The notes beneath the pieces are model-generated. The model made no database searches. It was not told where the DNA came from and saw only the letters and a program-made list of their open reading frames with translations. Of a stretch of 64,000 nt of DNA, positions 1-8,268 are shown piece after piece (the stretch's first letter is position 1; the number at the start of each line of letters is the position of its first letter). Made by a program: the position numbers and the translations under genes. The DNA is from Azomonas macrocytogenes (lineage in GTDB: Bacteria > Pseudomonadota > Gammaproteobacteria > Pseudomonadales > Pseudomonadaceae), in NCBI RefSeq assembly GCF_014191985.1, contig NZ_JACHXI010000005.1, positions 1 through 64,000 on the forward strand, given 5' to 3'.

Positions 1-143
1 CGGGACAGGGCGAGGATGCGCATGTCCGGGTGCAGCAGGTTCGCGCGATCGAGTTGATAGAGGGAAGGAAACAGCTTGCGTAGGGCCAGGTCTCCCAGGG
101 CTCCGAAGAGCGTGAAAACACAAGGTTCGTGAGGAATGGTCAT
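1..143 (-). CDS. zwf: Glucose-6-phosphate 1-dehydrogenase, N-terminal part only
   Basis: Only the first 47 codons lie in the window; the gene continues past base 1. The translation begins [20 protein letters not shown] and continues [20 protein letters not shown], which carries the NADP-binding [11 protein letters not shown] fingerprint of glucose-6-phosphate dehydrogenase (GASGDLAxRKL in most relatives) at residues 13-23. The enzyme oxidises glucose-6-phosphate to 6-phosphogluconolactone and feeds the Entner-Doudoroff pathway in pseudomonads. No strong ribosome binding site is visible before the ATG. In Pseudomonas the gene is usually controlled by HexR; an imperfect TTGT-N7-CAAA element at 157-171 is only a weak candidate site. 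The call rests on the short N-terminus but the motif is distinctive. Confidence 0.88.
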   Translation of the reverse strand, partial: MTIPHEPCVFTLFGALGDLALRKLFPSLYQLDRANLLHPDMRILALS

Positions 144-306
144 ATAGGTAATCTTTTTGTTTTCTACCAAAGTTAGATCGACGAGAGCAGAAGGAAAAGC
201 TTTTCATCAGGATTTATTCAGTAATAGCAATAAAATACTTGATGGGCTTACCTATCAGCAGCTTCCTGCCGGGAGGTAACGATCACAGCGCTCATGCCCA
301 ACCACA

Positions 307-324
307 TGATGAAACGTTTCATCA
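307..324. promoter_or_regulatory. Perfect 18-bp palindrome TGATGAAACGTTTCATCA, candidate LacI/Cra-type operator
   Basis: The sequence is an uninterrupted palindrome with a central CG, as in operators of LacI-family regulators. Its core TGAAACGTTTCA matches the Cra/FruR recognition pattern as I remember it. It lies between the zwf start (143) and the end of the LysR gene (395), so zwf is the only promoter it can plausibly serve. Assignment to a specific regulator is inference. Confidence 0.45.
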
Positions 325-394
325 ATGCTTCATTTAGCCACATATTTTTAGCGAGCGGTATCGAAAAGCTCGGCAAGATAATTTTTTCCGACAG

Positions 395-1297
395 TCATGC
401 CGGATTCGTCCATGGCCGGGCGTTCAGCGCATCGTACAAATAGTCGCTGAACACCCGGATCGGCAACGACGCCTGGCGATGCTGCGGGTAGATCGCGTAG
501 ATCTTCGTCGGCGGCGGGCGAAAGGTATCGAGCACCGTCACCAGTTCCCCACCAGCCAATTGTGATGCAACGATGAAGGTCGGTAGCACCGCCAGGCCAA
601 GCCCGGCGACGGCAGCGTCGCGCACCAATTCACCGTTGTTGACGCGATAACGGCCGCGCACGGCGATACGTTCGGGACGTCCATCGCACCAGTAGAGCCA
701 GTCCACCGCCTTGCTGTGGCCGTAGAGTAGACATTGATGCTCGCGCAGATCCACCGGTGTTTTGGGTGCATCGTGGTGATCGAGGTAGCCGGGGCTGCAA
801 CAGGTGACCATTTCCGAGGCGCCAAGCGCGCGGGCGATCAGAGCGGAGTCGGGAAGAATACCGATCCGTATGGCCATGTCGTAGCCCTCGTCGAGCAGAT
901 CGACCATGCGATCATTCAGATCCAGCTCGATGGAAATGTCTGGATAACGTTCGAGAAATCCCGGCAACAGGGTGCTCAGGTGCAAGGTACCAAAGGACAT
1001 CGGTGCCGACAGGCGCAAGGCGCCACGCGGTACTGCCTGCTGCAGGGAAATGGCCTGCTCGGCCTCGTCTACGTCCTTAATGATCTGCCGGGCGCGCTCC
1101 TGGTAAGCCTGGCCCAGTGGTGTAACTGCCAGCCGACGTGTCGAGCGATTGAGCAGGCGCACCCCCAGCCGCGCTTCCAGCGCCATCAAGCGCCGACTGA
1201 CCAGTTGCTTGGATAGACCCAGGGCTTCGGCTGCCGCGGTGAAACTACCGCAATCCAGAACGGTAACGAACAGGCGCATATCTTCGAGCTGGTTCAT
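395..1297 (-). CDS. LysR-family transcriptional regulator
   Basis: A 300-residue protein with an N-terminal winged helix-turn-helix (about residues 1-60, including SFTAAAEALGLSKQLVSRRL) followed by a LysR substrate-binding domain starting near residue 90 (RGALRLSAPMSFG). Length and layout are normal for the family. I chose the ATG at 1297 because GAGGAAGA lies just upstream; a TTG four codons earlier is possible. The gene is divergent from the DoxX-pirin pair with 114 bp between starts, the usual arrangement for a LysR regulator and its target. The inducer is unknown; control of the DoxX-pirin genes is inference from position. The family is clear, the specificity is not. Confidence 0.9.
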   Translation of the reverse strand: MNQLEDMRLFVTVLDCGSFTAAAEALGLSKQLVSRRLMALEARLGVRLLNRSTRRLAVTPLGQAYQERARQIIKDVDEAEQAISLQQAVPRGALRLSAPMSFGTLHLSTLLPGFLERYPDISIELDLNDRMVDLLDEGYDMAIRIGILPDSALIARALGASEMVTCCSPGYLDHHDAPKTPVDLREHQCLLYGHSKAVDWLYWCDGRPERIAVRGRYRVNNGELVRDAAVAGLGLAVLPTFIVASQLAGGELVTVLDTFRPPPTKIYAIYPQHRQASLPIRVFSDYLYDALNARPWTNPA

Positions 1298-1411
1298 TGT
1301 CTTCCTCAAGTAGACAATATTACGCTATCAGACATCTTAATCGAAAAATAAAGAGACAGTAATCTGTGCTCACTGGCTACACACATCATCCTTACCGACC
1401 AGGAGACAGAT

Positions 1412-1822
1412 ATGCCTTTCACCATCAACGACACCACAACCTTTACCGGCCGCGCTCTGTTGAGTTCACTGTTTCTCGTCAGCGGGTTCGCCAAGGTTAC
1501 GGCACCGGACGCTACGCTTGGCTACATCGGCAGCACCGGCATGCCGTTTCCCACCTTGGCCCTGATCGCGGCATTGGTGATTGAGCTGGGTTTTGCTTCG
1601 GCTTTGCTGGTTGGCTACCGCACCCGTTTCGTAGCAGCCGTGATGGCTGGTTTCAGCCTGGCGACGGCGCTGGTTTTTCATAACCAGCTGGGCGACCAGA
1701 ATCAGCTCATCCATTTCCTGAAAAACCTGGCGATCGCTGGCGGGCTGCTGCAACTGGCGATTCACGGTGGTGGCGCGTTGAGTCTGGATATCTATCGCAG
1801 CCGTCGTGTTGCGCTCGCTTGA
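1412..1822 (+). CDS. DoxX family membrane protein
   Basis: A 136-residue inner-membrane protein with four hydrophobic segments (roughly residues 13-30, 47-66, 72-90 and 102-120) and the DoxX-type features RALLSSLFLVSGFAKV near the N-terminus and IHFLKNLAIAGGLLQL near the C-terminus. DoxX proteins are small quinone- or redox-associated membrane proteins whose biochemical role is mostly unproven. A good ribosome binding site (AGGAGA) precedes the ATG. It is followed 44 bp later by a pirin gene, and DoxX-pirin pairs under a divergent LysR regulator are common in Pseudomonas, suggesting a shared stress or redox response. Confidence 0.88.
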   Translation: MPFTINDTTTFTGRALLSSLFLVSGFAKVTAPDATLGYIGSTGMPFPTLALIAALVIELGFASALLVGYRTRFVAAVMAGFSLATALVFHNQLGDQNQLIHFLKNLAIAGGLLQLAIHGGGALSLDIYRSRRVALA

Positions 1823-1866
1823 ATGCTGTCGCCCGGTCTCGGCCGGGCCTTGCCGGAGATTTCATC

Positions 1867-2589
1867 ATGAACGAATTACGCAAATCCGCCGACCGCGGCA
1901 AAGCCGATCACGGCTGGCTGCACTCGCGTCACAGCTTTTCCTTCGCTTCTTATTACGATCCCGAACAGGTGGGATTCTCTGATCTGCTGGTAATCAACGA
2001 TGATCGCGTTGCACCAAGCCAGGGTTTCGGTCGCCATCCGCATCGAGACATGGAGATTTTCTCCTATGTGCTCGATGGTGAGCTGGAGCACAAGGACAGC
2101 ATGGGTAACGGCTCGGTGATCCGCTCTGGCGATGTGCAGTTGATGACGGCCGGAACCGGCGTTACTCACAGTGAATACAACGCATCAGCTACGCAACCAG
2201 TGCATTTCCTGCAGATCTGGATCGTGCCAGCAGTCAACGGGTTACAGCCGGATTATCGGCAAGCGCATTTTTCTGCCAAAGACAAGCGCGGTCGCTTGCG
2301 CCTGGTGATCTCGCCGAACGGCGAACAGGGTTCGCTGGTAATCAATCAAGATGCCCGGATTTACGCGGGTCTGTTCGATGGCGAGGAAAAAGCCAGTCTG
2401 ACGGTCGCAGCGCAGCGTTATATCTACGTGCACCTGGCTCGTGGTGCCTTGACAGTCAACGGCCAGCGACTGGAAGCCGGTGATGGGCTACGCATCCGGC
2501 AGGGTGGACAGCTAGCTGTCGAAGCGGGTGAACAAGCCGAGGTGCTGGTGTTCGATCTGCGTCCGAACGAACTACCGCGCATGGAATGA
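1867..2589 (+). CDS. Pirin family bicupin protein (YhhW-like)
   Basis: A 240-residue protein whose N-terminal half is a cupin with the metal-binding signature HPHRDME (His57, His59) and a later TAGTGVTHSEYN segment supplying further ligands. The C-terminal half (about 140-240) is a second cupin-like domain that lacks an obvious ligand set. E. coli YhhW, a close relative by these motifs, has quercetin 2,3-dioxygenase activity in vitro, but the physiological substrate is unknown. The ATG at 1867 is preceded by GGAG; an upstream in-frame extension has no good ribosome binding site. The stop is 10 bp from the end of convergent cyaA and I see no terminator between them. Confidence 0.88.
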   Translation: MNELRKSADRGKADHGWLHSRHSFSFASYYDPEQVGFSDLLVINDDRVAPSQGFGRHPHRDMEIFSYVLDGELEHKDSMGNGSVIRSGDVQLMTAGTGVTHSEYNASATQPVHFLQIWIVPAVNGLQPDYRQAHFSAKDKRGRLRLVISPNGEQGSLVINQDARIYAGLFDGEEKASLTVAAQRYIYVHLARGALTVNGQRLEAGDGLRIRQGGQLAVEAGEQAEVLVFDLRPNELPRME

Positions 2590-2599
2590 GTGCAGCCAG

Positions 2600-5437
2600 T
2601 CAGTACTCAAGCCCGCCGACAGAGCTCTCCAACGCCGCGTTGAGGGAGTCTTCCAGGCGGGACTTGTAATGCAGGTATTGCACTGTCTGTACCCGGTATT
2701 CGTTCTGCAAGGCCGAGATATCCAGGTCGGTAAGATAGCAAGGGTAGCGCTCGGCCTGCCGGCGACGGGCAAGAATGTGTTGAGCCACCGCAGCATAGAG
2801 CTTGTCGCCGTATTCCAGTTGTGAGAATTCACTCTGGTTACAGTACAGGGTGACCTGATCCTGGCTGTCCTCGCCGGGTTCGACAATGGCCTGTACATCG
2901 TAGAAACCATCGTCGAGCCCTAGCGCCGGTGGGTCGCGTCGTTCGAGACGAACAGTATGTTCAGAGCCGTTGCGTACGACTTCGTAGCACACCAGATCGA
3001 GTTCGTCGGCGCTATTGTCCATATCCAGCGGCAATTGGGCAGCACGCCGGAACAACAAGGACTGCAGAAAACGCCACAGAGGCGTCAGCAGGCTATGTTC
3101 ATCACGAAACGGCAGACGTTGACGCCAGAGGGTGTTGTATTCGTCGAGCACACTGATCTGGGCCTGCTTGCCTTCAATACGGTAGAAGACCTGCAAGTGA
3201 CCGGCCCGGCCATGGCCAAGGATCGCTTCCAAGTCCTGTTCCGCCAGAGTCTGGGGGGCAAGATACAGCTGGCTCCAGCGCTGCCGCGGTGCTCCAAGGT
3301 ATTCGAGCAAGGCTGCCTGATCGTTCAGGTAGATGGTCCGGATCTGTCCGGGCTGCAGCTTGATCAGGCAGAAGCGTTCCTGTTGACGGATCAGGTAGCG
3401 ACAACCAGGATCGCTGGCCAGCCGGCCCTGGACATCGAGAAAGATTTCTTCGATGCGCCGGGAGTTGGCCTGCAGGGCATTACAGAAGTGGTAACCCATT
3501 TTCAGCGTCAAGCTCGGCCAGGCATCCTGCTGCGGCGGCAGATTGATAAGGTATTCACGCAGGCAGTCCATCAGCACCCATGGGCCTTCGTAGCGGAACA
3601 CCATCAGTTCGTTCCAACTGTTCAGGGTCAACTGATCGAGCGACAGGATGCAGTTCCCTGCCACGCTGCAATCTTCTGCCGCAAGCGCCTGTCTGCCGTA
3701 CCCGACATTGGCCAGCAGCAGGACCTGGCGCGGCGCGCTGGCAGCCAGCAGTGCTTCTTCGTCAATCCCCCTGAGCGGCATTGGCAGTGCCTGGTGCAGG
3801 CTGTGCAACAGGTACTGCAGCTCATTCTCATCGACATCACTGTGGCCCGGATGCAAGGTAATCCGGGTTCCGGCATCGATCACACCGTTGCGATGACACC
3901 AGGCAAGCAGTGCAACAAGCTCTCGCGAACGCTTGAGAGAGGCAGCATCAGCGCACTGATGCAGGCTCAAGTCGCCGCGATACAGCACCCACAGAACCTC
4001 GCCATTAGCGTCTCGGTCACAGGCGAGGGTTAGCGCCTGCTCGGCCATGTTCGGGGAAATCCCGGGGTTGACGAATTCCACCTTGCCGGCCTTGCGCTCG
4101 AAGGCGGCATACAGTTGCCGGCCAAGGATGCTCAGGTCACGATTGTCCAACGGGCTTTTGGCCTGCTGCTGGCGGGCGAACTGGCTGAGAAAGCGAAAGC
4201 TGTAAATCAGCTCGTTGACCAGTTTGCGTCGCTCACGGCTGACTTCGTCAACCTTCCAGCAAGCGCGATTGTCGAGCTGTGCCAGTTGCTGCGCACTCCA
4301 ACCCCATTCGGCGATCAGTTGCGTCAGGACGTCGTGTGGCCAACCCGAATCGGTCGATGGCCGATCGAGCTGCCGGCTTACCTTGAGATACAGGCTGCGC
4401 CGGACCAACTCCAGGCGTTCCGGTTGCTGGCGGCGGTAAAGATATTCCTCGATCCGCCGGTAAAGCATCAGGTATGGATCCAGTTCATTCAGATCCAGGC
4501 AGTTGGTTTGCACAGCCAGTTTGAAGCGCAGTCCAAGGCATTCCACCCCGGGATACTCGCTGGCATAGACCTCCGTCAGCAGTAGCTTGATCAGCGCCTT
4601 GTAAGGGGAGCGAATCCCTTTGTACAGTTGCCAGAGACCGGTCCCGAGAAATTCGCCAGGCGGTATCCGCCCCAGATGCCCCAGATCCAGCATTTCATTG
4701 GCACGCAGCAGATTGCGCTGCCGCAGCAGGCCGGCATATTCCTCGTAACGATGCTCCTCGCTCGCCGGCACCAGCCACCAGAGCGGAGTACGCCCGGCCA
4801 GCCAGATCGCCGTGCGGTAGAACTCGTCGAGCAGAAGATAGTGCTGGCTGCTGCCACAATGTTCGGAGCTCAGGCTTTTGCTGCCCTTGCCCTGGGCAAA
4901 ATGTTCCGGGTCGATCAGATAGAAATGCGCTTCGGCGCCTTGGCTCGCGGCCCAGGCGGTCAACCCCTCGCATTTGCGTTCCAGCTTCATCAGGGCTGCC
5001 TGAGGCAAATGCGAAGCATGGCAAACCCAGACATCCAGATCGCTCTGCTCAGCCTGGGCCAACGTGCCCAGGCTACCCATCAGAAAGACACCGTAGATCT
5101 GCCTTGGTCGATGGTCATCTTGAAGCATGCTGTCATCGATGCCGCCGGCAAAAACCTGATCCAGGTTACGAGCCTCGTTGAGAATTTCGGCAGGCGGTTC
5201 GAAATCATCCACGCCGGCCGGCGTGGATGCATCGATATAGCCGGGAAACAACGGATGGTTGACGTGCAACAGCAGTGGCAGCAAGCGGATCACCTGCTGC
5301 TGGCGGCACGACAGGCCTTGCAGCGCGCGCGCCAGGCGTCCGGTATTTACTCTGAAAAAGCGCTCGCGAAGCTGATCGAGAGTGGCTCGGTCGATCTCGT
5401 CCTCAAGCGCCGGATGCAATTCCAGGCGATTAATCAT
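2600..5437 (-). CDS. cyaA: Class I adenylate cyclase
   Basis: A 945-residue cytoplasmic enzyme making cAMP from ATP, the signal for the Crp/Vfr regulators. The N-terminal catalytic domain has LLPLLLHVNHPLFPGYI near residue 50 and the nucleotidyltransferase motif GSLG (121-124) followed by SDLDVW (132-137), whose two Asp residues would bind metal. The large C-terminal half is the regulatory region found in enterobacterial CyaA. I chose the ATG at 5437 because conserved sequence starts there; neither it nor a TTG 23 codons upstream (5506) has a convincing ribosome binding site, so the start is uncertain. It is divergent from the aspartate kinase gene. Confidence 0.93.
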   Translation of the reverse strand: MINRLELHPALEDEIDRATLDQLRERFFRVNTGRLARALQGLSCRQQQVIRLLPLLLHVNHPLFPGYIDASTPAGVDDFEPPAEILNEARNLDQVFAGGIDDSMLQDDHRPRQIYGVFLMGSLGTLAQAEQSDLDVWVCHASHLPQAALMKLERKCEGLTAWAASQGAEAHFYLIDPEHFAQGKGSKSLSSEHCGSSQHYLLLDEFYRTAIWLAGRTPLWWLVPASEEHRYEEYAGLLRQRNLLRANEMLDLGHLGRIPPGEFLGTGLWQLYKGIRSPYKALIKLLLTEVYASEYPGVECLGLRFKLAVQTNCLDLNELDPYLMLYRRIEEYLYRRQQPERLELVRRSLYLKVSRQLDRPSTDSGWPHDVLTQLIAEWGWSAQQLAQLDNRACWKVDEVSRERRKLVNELIYSFRFLSQFARQQQAKSPLDNRDLSILGRQLYAAFERKAGKVEFVNPGISPNMAEQALTLACDRDANGEVLWVLYRGDLSLHQCADAASLKRSRELVALLAWCHRNGVIDAGTRITLHPGHSDVDENELQYLLHSLHQALPMPLRGIDEEALLAASAPRQVLLLANVGYGRQALAAEDCSVAGNCILSLDQLTLNSWNELMVFRYEGPWVLMDCLREYLINLPPQQDAWPSLTLKMGYHFCNALQANSRRIEEIFLDVQGRLASDPGCRYLIRQQERFCLIKLQPGQIRTIYLNDQAALLEYLGAPRQRWSQLYLAPQTLAEQDLEAILGHGRAGHLQVFYRIEGKQAQISVLDEYNTLWRQRLPFRDEHSLLTPLWRFLQSLLFRRAAQLPLDMDNSADELDLVCYEVVRNGSEHTVRLERRDPPALGLDDGFYDVQAIVEPGEDSQDQVTLYCNQSEFSQLEYGDKLYAAVAQHILARRRQAERYPCYLTDLDISALQNEYRVQTVQYLHYKSRLEDSLNAALESSVGGLEY

Positions 5438-5578
5438 GGAGAAGCTCGAAGCATAGGCATCCCAGAGTACTGGCCGAAAAGGAACCGGAAGATTGACCCA
5501 TGGCAAGGAAAATCCACTTAAACTGCGTGATGCAACCTGACCAGAACGAATTCACGAACGGTCGATTCGAGCCAGCAG

Positions 5579-5607
5579 TTCAGGACAACAGCCTTGGCCC
5601 GTATAAT
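5579..5607 (+). promoter_or_regulatory. Candidate sigma70 promoter for the aspartate kinase gene
   Basis: A consensus -10 hexamer TATAAT at 5602-5607 is preceded, with a 17-bp spacer, by a weak -35 (TTCAGG). It lies in the 304-bp divergent spacer between cyaA and the aspartate kinase start at 5742, implying a leader of about 130 nt. I see no other feature in this spacer. Confidence 0.4.
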
Positions 5608-5741
5608 CTCCAAGCGTGCTTTCGTTCGCGTGACGATAGTAGACAATACCACCCGACCTCATTGCACACGTGGCCGACGACATTCTTCAGGCTGCCGCGA
5701 TTTCCAGGGACGACCCTTTGCATCCGGAAAACGACCACCCC

Positions 5742-7172
5742 ATGCATACTGTAGAAAAGATCGGCGGCACGTCCATGAGCCGCTTTCAGGAACTGCTCGA
5801 CAACATCTTCGTCGGCCCACGCCGAGGCAACGAACTGTATCAGCGCATCTTCGTCGTCTCCGCCTACGCAGGCATGACCAACCTGCTGCTGGAACACAAG
5901 AAGAGCGGCGAGGCTGGCGTCTATCAGCGGTTCGCCGAAACCCGCAACGAGGAAAGCTGGCTTGCCGCGCTGGAAAAGGTCCGCCAGTGCATGCTCGACA
6001 AGAATGCAGAGCTATTCCCTGCCGGTTCCGAGCGCCAGCAGGCCGACCGCTTCATCGAGACACGGATCGACGATGCTCGCCACTGCATGCACAGCCTGCA
6101 GCGGCTCTGCACTTACGGGCATTTCCAGCTTAGCGAACATCTGCAGAAGGTGCGTGAGATGCTCGCTTCGCTTGGCGAGGCGCACAGCGCGTTCAATACT
6201 ATGCTGGCGTTGCGTCAACGCGATATCAATGCCCGACTGGTCGATCTGACCGGCTGGCACTGCGCCACGCCGCTGCCATTCGACGAGATGATCAAGACCT
6301 CGTTCGCGGATCTCGATCTCTCTCGCGAACTGGCCGTGGCCACCGGTTACACCCACTGCAGCGAAGGGCTGATGAGTACCTTCGACCGTGGCTACAGTGA
6401 GATCACCTTTGCCCAGATCGCCGCCGCCACCGGCGCGCGCGAGGCGATCATCCACAAGGAATTCCACCTGAGCAGCGCCGACCCGAACCTGGTCGGCGTG
6501 GATAAGGTGGTTACCATCGGCCGCACCAACTACGACGTCGCCGACCAACTCTCCAATCTCGGCATGGAAGCCATCCACCCGCGCGCAGCCAAGACCCTGC
6601 GCCGCGCCGGCGTCGAGCTGCGGATCAAGAACGCCTTCGAACCAGAGCATGCCGGCACTCTGATCAGCCAGTCCTATCGCAGCAGCAAGCCATGCGTAGA
6701 AATCATCGCCGGGCGCAAGGATGTGTTCGGCATCGAGGTATTCGACCAGGACATGCTCGGCGACATCGGCTACGACATCGACATGTCCTCACTGCTCAAG
6801 CAGCTCAAACTGTACGTGATGAACAAGGATACGGACGCCAACAGCATCACCTATTACGTCTGTGGCTCGCTCAAGCTGATCAACCGTGCCGCACGGCTGA
6901 TTGAGGAACGCTATCCGGCTGCCGAAGTGACGGTGCATAACGTTGCCGTGGTTTCGGCGATTGGTTCCGATCTCAAGGTCAAGGGCATTCTGGCCCGTAC
7001 CACGGCGGCGCTGGCCGAAGCAGGTATCAGCGTACAGGCGGTACACCAGTCGATCCGCCAAGTGGAAATGCAGTTGGTGGTCAATGGCGAAGACTACGCC
7101 GCTGCGGTCGCCGCCTTGCATCGAGCACTGATCGAACCGGAAAACCACGGCAGTGTGATCGCCATGGCCTGA
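5742..7172 (+). CDS. Aspartate kinase of the ectoine-associated type
   Basis: A 476-residue aspartokinase. The N-terminus MHTVEKIGGTSMSRF is the variant of the KFGGTS kinase motif that I associate with Ask_Ect, the kinase often linked to ectABC, rather than the ordinary LysC (KFGGTSVG). The catalytic region spans roughly residues 1-320, and the C-terminal third has two ACT-type repeats (GDIGYDIDMSS and KGILARTTAALAEAGISVQAV). It phosphorylates aspartate, the first step towards lysine, threonine, methionine and ectoine. The ATG at 5742 starts at the conserved motif; an upstream extension to 5670 is unlikely. No ectoine genes are in the window, so this copy is an orphan here. Aspartokinase identity is firm, the ectoine subtype is inference. 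Confidence 0.85.
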   Translation: MHTVEKIGGTSMSRFQELLDNIFVGPRRGNELYQRIFVVSAYAGMTNLLLEHKKSGEAGVYQRFAETRNEESWLAALEKVRQCMLDKNAELFPAGSERQQADRFIETRIDDARHCMHSLQRLCTYGHFQLSEHLQKVREMLASLGEAHSAFNTMLALRQRDINARLVDLTGWHCATPLPFDEMIKTSFADLDLSRELAVATGYTHCSEGLMSTFDRGYSEITFAQIAAATGAREAIIHKEFHLSSADPNLVGVDKVVTIGRTNYDVADQLSNLGMEAIHPRAAKTLRRAGVELRIKNAFEPEHAGTLISQSYRSSKPCVEIIAGRKDVFGIEVFDQDMLGDIGYDIDMSSLLKQLKLYVMNKDTDANSITYYVCGSLKLINRAARLIEERYPAAEVTVHNVAVVSAIGSDLKVKGILARTTAALAEAGISVQAVHQSIRQVEMQLVVNGEDYAAAVAALHRALIEPENHGSVIAMA

Positions 7173-7303
7173 AGGCAGACGCGGACCGGCCTGTGGATAT
7201 TCGGGCCGCTCCGCCGAATCATCGGGTTATTCAAGCGGGCTGAACTTAACGACGGCTTTCTCGGACTCAATCAAGAGTTCCTACCCGCAAACCGGAGAAA
7301 GTC

Positions 7304-7519
7304 ATGTCGGATAATCACATCTACAAGAAAGTCGAAGTCGTCGGTTCCTCGCGTACCAGCGTGGCCGACGCGATCCAGAATGCCGTCACCGAAGCCTCGA
7401 AGACCCTGCAAAATCTCGAATGGTTCGAGGTGAGCGAAATCCGCGGCCATATCGAGAACGGCAAGGTCGGGCATTTCCAGGTAGGGCTGAAGCTTGGCTT
7501 TCGCCTGAACGATCACTGA
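7304..7519 (+). CDS. Dodecin, flavin-storage protein
   Basis: A 71-residue protein starting MSDNHIYKKVEVVGSSRTSV, with the dodecin core ADAIQNAVTEASKTLQNLEWFEV followed by EIRGHIENGKVGHFQVGLKLGF. The Trp within NLEWFEV is the residue that stacks on flavin in bacterial dodecins. Dodecins assemble into hollow dodecamers that bind riboflavin, FMN or CoA and are thought to buffer free flavin. The ATG is preceded by GGAG. It stands alone, 131 bp after the aspartate kinase gene. Length and motif are typical. Confidence 0.92.
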   Translation: MSDNHIYKKVEVVGSSRTSVADAIQNAVTEASKTLQNLEWFEVSEIRGHIENGKVGHFQVGLKLGFRLNDH

Positions 7520-7674
7520 AAAACCCCTGCACTTCAATTGCGGACGAACCTGGCACGGCTCCGTCCGCAATATCTCGCTGACCACCCGCCTCATCCCGCA
7601 TTCCTGCCGTTCCGACAAGCTCTTCTGTCTGGTATGCGAAGAAGAAGTCTTGCCAAACAAAAAACTCAACCATT

Positions 7675-7689
7675 AAGATAGCGCTATCT
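7675..7689. promoter_or_regulatory. Candidate GntR operator 1 (AAGATAGCGCTATCT)
   Basis: Contains the 14-bp perfect palindrome AGATAGCGCTATCT and the string AAG-N-TAGCGCT. I recall that string as the operator core of the gluconate repressor GntR in P. aeruginosa. A possible -35 TTGCCA lies 17 bp before a weak -10 that overlaps the operator. The stretch 7520-7848 contains no gene I can support; this site and operator 2 are its only recognisable content. Confidence 0.5.
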
Positions 7690-7812
7690 CAATGGAATTA
7701 ATCAGATTCAATAAAGCCGATTGCGTATGAATGCTGCTTGTAGTCGCTCAAGATGGCTACAAAAGCAATCACACCCAGAGAGCAACGATAGAACTGTTTA
7801 TTGCACTGCCGT

Positions 7813-7828
7813 GAAGACAGCGCTATCC
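7813..7828. promoter_or_regulatory. Candidate GntR operator 2
   Basis: GAAGACAGCGCTATCC; its complement reads GGATAGCGCTGTCTTC, sharing the TAGCGCT core with operators 1 and 3. It lies just before the ribosome binding site (GAGG) and start of the gluconokinase remnant at 7849, where a GntR operator would be expected. Confidence 0.45.
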
Positions 7829-7848
7829 AAGCCGTAGTGAGGTATTTT

Positions 7849-8037
7849 ATGGCTGCATCTATCAATGCGTTCGTGATCATGGGCGTTGTCGGCTGCGTTA
7901 CACCCAACGTCGCCCAAGCCATCTGCCAACTCGGCAACGTTACCGCCATAAGGGGTGACACCCGCCCCAGCCCGCACGCTAATGCCAGGATAGGCGACGG
8001 CGCTCCCGATACTGGAGCGTCTCTCGGCTGCGTTTAG
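7849..8037 (+). pseudogene. gntK: Degraded gluconokinase (GntK) N-terminal remnant
   Basis: A GAGG ribosome binding site six bases before the ATG leads into MAASINAFVIMGVVGCVTPN and then VAQAICQLGNVTAIRGDTRP. This follows the gluconokinase pattern (A/Y)VxMGVSGxGKSxVAxxIAxxL...xxxGDxxHPxxNxxxM, but the Walker A motif GVSGCGKS has become GVVGCVTP, so it cannot bind ATP normally. The open frame holds 62 codons against about 170 in real GntK, and the stop falls at the edge of the miniature element at 8036. I infer a gluconokinase gene that decayed and was cut by the insertion. Similarity was judged by eye only. GntR-like operators on both sides support a gluconate-utilisation origin. Confidence 0.5.
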
Positions 8038-8197
8038 AGCCTGTTCAAAGTCTCGCGAGCTAAGGCCAGACAAGGCGAAAATGGCTGAGGAAGCGGACCG
8101 GGCTCGCGTACGAGTTTACAAGTAAGTAGTAAATGAGCATTCCGAAGGCATTTTCAACGCGGTATGGCCAACGCGCAGCAGACTTTGAACAGGTTCT
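8036..8197. mobile_element. 162-bp miniature inverted-repeat element (MITE-like)
   Basis: The ends are 18-bp terminal inverted repeats: AGAGCCTGTTCAAAGTCT at 8036-8053 and, inverted, AGAACCTGTTCAAAGTCT at 8180-8197, matching at 17 of 18 positions. The interior has no open frame able to encode a transposase. A TTA triplet flanks both sides and may be a target duplication. The sequence resembles a dispersed repeat I remember from Stutzerimonas/Pseudomonas genomes. It must be mobilised in trans if it is still active. It interrupts a decayed gluconokinase gene. Confidence 0.7.
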
Positions 8198-8199
8198 TA

Positions 8200-8211
8200 G
8201 ACAGCGCTACC
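8200..8211. promoter_or_regulatory. Candidate GntR operator 3
   Basis: GACAGCGCTACC; its complement GGTAGCGCTGTC again holds the TAGCGCT core. It lies two bases past the miniature element and 69 bp before the small open frame at 8269. It could control that frame or the gluconate dehydrogenase operon at 8498. Confidence 0.4.
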
Positions 8212-8268
8212 CCATTTCCGCACCTTCAGTACCAAGCCCCATAACAAAGACAAGTCAGGAGGCTCCCA

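Noticed and set aside
7698-7961. An 87-codon minus-strand frame opposite the gluconokinase remnant
   Set aside because: Overlaps the remnant and operator 2, has no ribosome binding site, and matches no family I know; the plus-strand reading explains the region better.
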